Positions 58,234-64,000 of a stretch of 64,000 bases of DNA are shown piece by piece. The stretch spans positions 62,001-126,000 of the forward strand of contig NW_026604737.1 in NCBI RefSeq assembly GCF_024763615.1, given 5' to 3'. Position 1 is the first letter of the stretch. The number at the start of each line of letters is the position of its first letter. This DNA comes from Phlebotomus papatasi. Taxonomy: Eukaryota; Arthropoda; Insecta; Diptera; Psychodidae. The position numbers and the translations under genes are program-made. Under the pieces are notes generated by a model. That model had not been told where the DNA came from. It saw only the letters and a program-made list of their open reading frames with translations, and searched no databases.

Positions 58234-58620
58234 TTAATCCAGCTGGAAAACACAAAAAAAATCAATAAAGGCTCTTCAGATTGAGGTTAGGTTCATGGAA
58301 CTCACCTTCTTGAAGCCAATATCATTGGCATACTCTCTGAAACACTGTCTGCAGAGATTTAGTCCGTATTTCCGGATCAGACCATGACGATTGGAGCAGG
58401 CACGGCTGTAAAAAGGATAAAAAGTTACTAGATTATCATAGAATCTTCCTCAGCCACATGGACGCTTCTTCAAGTTGTGTTTTCCCTCAGAAACATCCAT
58501 TTTTTCGAGAATCCCCCAACATTGGGGTATTCTTTGCATCCCTAAGCACAATACTCACCAACATCTGGAGCCTTGGCCAAACTTCCTGGGATGAGAATAC
58601 CACAAATTCTTGAAACCCAT
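58234..58620 (-). CDS. RpS29: 40S ribosomal protein S29 (uS14)
   Basis: Component of the small ribosomal subunit head. Three exons on the minus strand, 58620-58559, 58405-58306 and 58242-58234, join in frame to 56 residues, the usual length. The protein starts MGFKNLWYSHPRKFGQGSRC and ends FKKLD. It has the zinc ribbon C21-x2-C24 and C39-x2-C42. The last exon encodes only Leu-Asp-stop. Junctions are GT-AG: exon 1 ends TGTTG/GTGAGT, and the next exon restores the Cys codon. It converges on SEC23IP and lies about 390 bp after the stop codon of the 12-finger gene. Paralogue or pseudogene status is unlikely because introns and all codons are intact. Confidence 0.97.
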
Positions 58621-58640
58621 GTTTGCTTCAAAGATTTTAC

Positions 58641-58657
58641 GAGAAAAGAGGAAGAAA
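58641..58657 (-). promoter_or_regulatory. RpS29: Pyrimidine tract upstream of RpS29, TOP-like
   Basis: On the minus strand TTTCTTCCTCTTTTCTC lies about 20-37 bp before the RpS29 ATG. A 5'-terminal oligopyrimidine tract is the known translational control element of ribosomal protein mRNAs; the exact transcript start is not known here. Confidence 0.5.
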
Positions 58658-59007
58658 CCTTCCAATGGCACCTCGAAAGCTGATGACAATTCATTGGAAG
58701 TTCGAATTCCAGTGGAAATATACGGCGAAATTTTATTTCTTCAATTTTATACAATTTCTACTACAAAATATCAATCCAATAGATAAAATAATTACAATCG
58801 CATATTGAAATTGCACAAAATGCATTTTAATGCATAGTAAAAATTACTGGAAGTGCTTTTTGGAATGTTCGAAATTCGCCATTGGAAAATTCAAATTGCC
58901 ATTTGTAACGGTTACCACGATATTTGAGGTATAAATTTTTATAAAAAGATTTTCTAAAATTATTTTACAATTAAAATGGGGAATAATAGGAACAGAAAAC
59001 ATCAAAT

Positions 59008-62000
59008 TCACATCTCGGTGGATTGTTCAGCATCAATGTCAGCAAGAAGGGGAGCAAACATAGCTTTTGGGAGTGGAAGATTGCCAATAAACACTGAATC
59101 TGAGTTAGCCCTGAATTCTCCTCCACCCCAGTTGACCCCACAATCAATAGCTCCATGGCGTGCTTTGATGTGTTTGTCACGATCTCCTCTCTGACGGAAT
59201 TTCTTTGAGCAAAAATTGCACGCAAAAGGTTTCTCACCTGTATGGATTCTTTGGTGATTCTTTAGGGCATCTGCCCTGTAGAATCTCTTCCCACACTCCT
59301 CACAGCCATACCTGCGTTCACCACGATGGATCAGACGATGCTGGTAGTACACGGAGCCCGTGAGAAAGCGCTTGCCACATACGAGGCAGTGATATGGACG
59401 TTCGCCTGTATGGCACTTCCTGATGTGATCATTGAGATCTGGACGGATGGTGAAGCGCCTGGAACAGCCTTCTTCGCGACACTCAAACGGCTTTACACCA
59501 CGATGGAAACGCAAATGCTGCCAGAGATGTGAAGATTGAGTGTAGGATTTCCCACAGACATCGCAGAGATACTGACGACACTTCGGCAGAACTTCCTTTT
59601 TAGGCTTCCTCAGATGTTTTTCCTGGTAGTGATGCATGAATTCACTGGCAGTGGTGAAGTGAAAGCCACAGCATTCACAGAGAACCATCAGAATACCAAT
59701 ATCATGGCACAGTCGAGGGAACAAATGTACGTTCTTGTACCTAAAAAAAAAGTCAGTGATAAGCCTAGATCAGCTTATAGAGGTGTGATTCCTTCGTTGT
59801 AAATTCGGATTGTGGCAAACTTGAACGATATTATACATAAATAATGCAAATTTCGTTTAAATTGTATGTAACTTATTATCGTTATTAATGAGGAAAATTG
59901 GATGAGAAATGCATAAAAGTGTCTGAAAATCTTTAGTCGATTATCTCGGAAACTATGAAAGATAGAGGCCTCAACTTTACATTTATTGAGAACCTCTGTC
60001 AGCGACCCGAGAAAATCGCGCCCCGCGAAAATCCGCGAAAAAATTCGCGCCCTGTGAAATTCAACGAAAAAATCCGCGAAAAATTCGCGCCCCGCAAAAA
60101 TTAGGGAAAAAATTCGCGCCCCACGAAAATCATCGAAAAAATTCGTGCCCCGGGAAAATTCGCGAAAAAATACGAGACCCGCGAATATCCGCGATAAAAT
60201 TCGCGCCCCGCAAAAATCCGCGAAAAATTCGCGCCCCGCAAAAATCAGGGAAAAAATTCGCGCCCCACGAAAATCATCGAAAAAATTCGTGCCCCGCGAA
60301 AATTCGCGAAAAAATACGCGCCCCGCGAATATCCGCGATAAAATTCGCGCCCTGTGAAAATCCGCGAAAAAAAGCGACCCGCGAAAAATTACGCGCTCCG
60401 TGAAAATCCGCGAAAATTGGTGAAAAAATACGCGACCCGCGAAAAATTTCACGCCTTGCGAAAATCCGCGAAAAATTCGTCCCCCGTAAAAATCAGCGAA
60501 AAAATTCGCGCCCAGAGAAAATTCGCGACAAATGTAGAGAGGGAGAGTGAGAGAGTGCTATATAAGGTAAAGTACCCTTTATTCGACCGGTTGCTCTATT
60601 CGACCGGTAGATTTATTTATTCAATTTAATTATATTTGCTATAATATTTTGTGTATGATCTAACATTAATAGGTCAATTATTCTTTAAATAATACGAATC
60701 AGTGACAAATTCATAGAAATTGATGAAATTCACCATCAAATATTCAAAAATTGACCCACCGGTCGAATAGAGGAACCCGGTCGAGTAAGGGTACTTTACC
60801 TTACAGTAGGTGTCAAAAGTTTGTTGCCTCATGTATGATCGGGAAACGAGGTGCAAAAAATGATGGAAAAATTTAAATTTTCGAATTTTTCTTTTTGCAA
60901 ATTAATTGTCTGTAATCTGTAGATCCTATTTATATATTTAAAAAAAAATTAATTTTATTTCATATAAAAAATTATTATTTTCCGAAAGCTGATAATTATT
61001 GATTCATCAAAAGTTTGTTGCCTCACTCAAAAAACTAATTCAAAATAGTCAAAATGTGGAACCAACTTTATGTAAACCAGTTACATTTTGAATTTATGTA
61101 ATTTGAGAGCCAATGACGGGTTTGTGTGTTTCTAAAGTTGTCAATGGACAATATATGTATATAAAAGTATTGATAAATAACAAGAAATAATCTCTTTTTT
61201 GATAATTTATAATTTAGGTTAAAAATTGCAAATTACAAAAAATTAAAAGAAGGGAAATTGTCCAGATATACTGCCAGAACGAATCTTCGTCGTCAACTCT
61301 TTATTTTATGGAAAATCTCTACAGGATATACATAAAATCGTCAAAATTTATGGAGATAAGGGGCACAACCACATCAAAAAAAAAAAAAAACGCTACTGGC
61401 AGACCTAGGGTTTCGACTCAGAGGGTCGATAACAGCATTATAAGTATCACTTATAGTGACTCTATGATGTCTGCTCTAAAAATTCACAGTCAGTTGGTTG
61501 CTGAAGGGACACAAGTCCCTACTGTTATAAAAATCAAGAGAAAATGCTCCGAATATTTGGGTAGCTCGCAATATTCCATGGTTAGTTAGTCTAATCTGGA
61601 TAAATGGTTGTAGTTTTACTTGTTTAACATGTTTCAAGTAAATCTACAACCTTTTATTCAGATTGATCTTGTTTACCAATGGAATATTGCGAGCCACTCA
61701 AACATTCTTCCCTTTTTCTTTAAAAATGGGCTTGTTTTTGCAACAGTAGGGACCTGTGTTCCTTCAGCAACCAATTGTCTTTCATTACTTACAATGCTGT
61801 TATCAACCCTCTGAATCGATACCCTAGATCTGCCAGTAGCGTTTTTCAAATGTACTCGTACCTCATCACTATAATATTTGAATATTTTATGTATAACCAT
61901 TCGTGTTTTTCCACAAAATTTGGCAATTACCGACACAGATTCATTCCGACAGTATCTTTGGATGATCTCCCATCTTTCAACTCCTTCTAACATGCAATTT

Positions 62001-63981
62001 AAACCTAAATTATGAATTATTAAAAAACGGATTATTTCTTGTTATTTATCATTACTTTTATACCCATGTATTTTACCATTGACAACTTTAGAAATGTCCA
62101 AACCCACCATTGGCCTCTCAAATGACATAAGCTCAAAATACAGCCGGTTTGTTTTAAGTTTGTTGGATGCTTTTGACCATTTTAAGTAACTTTTCAAATG
62201 AGGCAACAAACTTTTGACTCACGAATAATGAACAAATTTTGAAAAACAAATATTTGAAAAATCATTTTATATGAAATAAAATGAAATATTTTTTTTGAAA
62301 TACATAAATAAGATCTACGGATTACAGGGAACTAATTCGCAAAAAGAATAATTTTAAAAAGTACTTTTCTCTATCGTTTTTTGCACCTGGTATTCCGAAC
62401 ATATGTATATGAGGCAACAAACTTTTGACACCTACTGTACATGGGGAAAGGTTGTCCGACGCCGCTTCTCCCGCTTTTTGTCCCGCCTGACGCTAATAGC
62501 AAATTTTCTTAAAATTGAAATTTTTAAATGAAATATCTCGAGAACCGTTCGAAGGATGTCTTAGTTTTTTTTTTAAATTGGTCTAAATTTTCTGGGCTAC
62601 AAGATAAACATAAAAATTCAAAATCGCATGCTTAGATTTCGAGATAAACTACAAAACGTGATTTTTAACCGGTTTTCAAAAAACTAATAGCACAGAAATC
62701 ATCGTACGCGCGCGTAAATATATTTAAAAAAAAAAAGTATGAAGATATCTCTATCCAAACCAGAGACATTGCGTACTACGGACGGCGGGACGGCCGGCCG
62801 GACCCGAAATTGCCGGCTTATGATTTTCGGCATCAGGGATGTTCAAAACATATACCCTGTGAATTTCAGCTCGATCGGAGTACTTTGAGAAAATCCGAGG
62901 ATTACAATAGGTGTGATTAGAAGGAATCACACCTAATCAGAGATAAATCGCAGGAGTCTGGATAAATCTTTGAGAAAATCTACCTGTGGCTGTAGAGACC
63001 ATCCAAAGTGCCAAATTTCAAGTTACAGACATTGCAGAGATAGAATTTCTGGACACGAATCTGTTCCTGTGTAGCCTCTCTGGTAAATGGACACTCAAAC
63101 TGCCAATGTGTGAGGATATCCTTGCTGGTGTAAGTATTAATTTCGCAACTTGTGCAGACAAATCCGATTCTTGGGTCATGGCTTGAAGCATGAATGAGCA
63201 GATCCTGCTTTTCCATAAAGACAAACTCACAGAATTCACACTGAAAGACCTCAGTGATAATAACCGTGCTCAAGTAGCTTCTCTGGCGATTTTTATCCCA
63301 GTTGGACTCCCCATAGGCCATCTGCTTGAGGACTTGCATGGAGAAAGTCAAGTTTGTTCCGCTCAGGATGAACTCTTCTGTCTCAGATTCTTCCACATCT
63401 TGGTTCACCGGAGTGTGATCTTCAGAGTCCAGATGCTGCCTAGCCGCCTTGGGTGTGGAAAAGATCCTCCCGCAAATTTTGCATTTTACAGCAACATCGG
63501 AATCCAACATAGCTGAGGCTCCTTGCTGTGATCTCTGCAGATTCTCAAGGGTATGCTTCTCCATGTGCCTCAGAAGCCCCGATGCATGAACAAATTGCCT
63601 CTCGCAGAGGCTGCAATCATGAGGACCATCCTTCTTCTTACTGGCCACCACTGGCTGGGTATCCATCTTCAGCTCCTCCTTGATAAACTTCTTCAGCCTG
63701 ATGCTGTTCTCGCGCAACTGGGCAAAGCAAGGGTGTTCATCACCACTGGGAAAATTCACAGGAGAACACAGGAACTCCCCACGATTGTCTTCCTCATTGA
63801 TCTTCCTCTGGTACTCATCAAATTCGCAAATGTGCTTCTGAAAATCCATCCAAGAGAACACTTCCTCACAATTCTCACACTGAATATCGCAATCCTGCTC
63901 AGTCAACCAAATTCCCTCAGTCGGCTGCTCATCTGCCGTTTCTGGTTCCACTTGTCCCACTTGCCCATTCACATCTCCCAA
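59008..63981 (-). CDS. C2H2 zinc-finger protein with about 12 fingers
   Basis: Probable sequence-specific DNA-binding regulator; the orthologue is not recognised. Two coding exons on the minus strand, 63981-62984 and 59740-59008, give 1731 nt = 576 residues plus stop in frame. Fingers in order: a C2HC-type near residues 34-54 (QCENCEEVF), then HDCSLCERQF, VKCKICGRIF, FQCEFCEFVF, FVCTSCEINT and YLCNVCNLKF. The last has its first His in exon 1 and its final His after the junction (SHR/YKNVH). After the junction come CECCGFHF, YLCDVCGKSY, FECREEGCSRRF, YHCLVCGKRF, YGCEECGKRF and FACNFCSKKF, joined by HTGE(R/K)P(Y/F)-like linkers in the C-terminal half. The upstream frame stays open to the window edge past a possible acceptor (CTGCAG), so the true start may be in another exon. 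Confidence 0.9.
60005..60535. repeat. GC-rich ~36-bp tandem array with ~145-bp higher-order period
   Basis: The unit is close to GCGCCCCGCGAAAATCCGCG followed by AAAAAATTC, about 14 copies. The variant CCACGAAAATCATCG recurs at 60121 and 60266, giving a 145-bp higher-order unit (four basic units). It lies in the zinc-finger intron. The array stays open in reading frames on both strands because the unit length and low stop content favour it; I do not call it a gene. Confidence 0.85.
60563..60803. mobile_element. TAAGGTAAAGTACCC MITE (241 bp)
   Basis: Left TAAGGTAAAGTACCCTTTAT and right AAGGGTACTTTACCTTA are inverted. ATTCGACCGG is repeated at 17 bp on the left and inverted on the right (CCGGTCGAAT, CCGGTCGAGT). 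Its right TA is also the left TA of the next element. Confidence 0.8.
60802..62439. mobile_element. Palindromic Tc1/mariner derivative with two inverted transposase N-termini (1638 bp)
   Basis: TIRs TACAGTAGGTGTCAAAAGTT and AACTTTTGACACCTACTGTA. Minus 61993-61730 encodes MLEGVERWEIIQRYCRNES, then a helix-turn-helix-like block and TGRSRVSIQRVDNS, followed by LVAEGTQVPTV, like the N-terminal DNA-binding half of Tc1 transposases. Plus 61255-61535 encodes a frameshifted copy (TGRPRVSTQRVDNS, LVAEGTQVPTV). A hairpin at 61590-61665 is the centre. The DDE catalytic part is absent from both halves. Confidence 0.8.
62440..62983. repeat. Intron remainder with a dispersed repeat motif
   Basis: It contains a GC-rich patch (GGACGGCGGGACGGCCGGCC at 62780-62799) and a GAGGATTACAATAGGTGTGA block at 62897-62916 shared with 8434 and 8635. 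AATCACACCTAATC near 62924 is its inverse. The boundary of a specific element is not clear. Confidence 0.4.
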
Positions 63982-64000
63982 ATTTTCCCTGCAGGGCTCT

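Noticed and set aside
59775..60452. A 225-codon open frame on the minus strand rich in FAGR/FSRIF repeats
   Set aside because: It is the translation of the 36-bp tandem array; both strands are open, and the frame has no splice or start context.
60005..60535. CRISPR-like array
   Set aside because: Units are contiguous and diverge as a minisatellite, without unique spacers, in an intron-bearing eukaryotic genome.

Overview
This is a eukaryotic, AT-rich, intron- and transposon-rich window. It most probably comes from an insect, and a dipteran is likely. The RpS29 protein ends in the insect-style KKLD, there is a SEC23IP-type phospholipase and there are C2H2 zinc-finger genes, and the introns are packed with short DNA transposons. 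Rank below insect is inference.

Five protein-coding genes can be supported. (1) 896-6357, minus: an acidic nuclear-type protein with an N-terminal C2H2 finger, a long low-complexity middle and a C-terminal C2H2 finger. (2) 9806-57972, plus: a SEC23IP/DDHD2-like phosphatidic-acid-preferring phospholipase A1. It has five coding exons that close in frame to 1536 residues, and its first intron is about 36 kb (9960-46093). (3) 10098-25585, minus: a type I membrane protein with a VWA-like domain, eight exons and 792 residues in frame, lying wholly inside intron 1 of gene 2. (4) 58234-58620, minus: ribosomal protein S29 in three exons, its 3' end facing that of SEC23IP. (5) 59008-63981, minus: a C2H2 protein with about 12 fingers. 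One finger is split by a 3.2-kb intron, and the 5' end may run past the window edge.

The rest is mostly intron holding layered mobile DNA. A large group of TA-flanked inverted-repeat elements share the outer signature TA-GGGNAA(R) but carry different subterminal words repeated every two turns of the helix. One of them (51588-52653) keeps a fragment like a pogo/CENP-B transposase and looks like the parent of a common ~400-bp MITE. A second family of 253-bp elements with CACTGAG ends occurs six times and duplicates 2 bp of A/T on insertion. Further elements are piggyBac-like TTAA elements, a Tc1 transposase relic, a palindromic Tc1/mariner derivative, a tRNA-derived SINE with 11-bp duplications, a ~297-bp-period degenerate repeat present twice, and a GC-rich 36-bp tandem array.

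In function, SEC23IP (ER exit sites, COPII) and RpS29 (translation) are housekeeping, the two zinc-finger proteins are probable transcription regulators, and the VWA protein is a probable cell-surface adhesion protein. They do not form an evident pathway. The nesting and convergence are the main structural relations.
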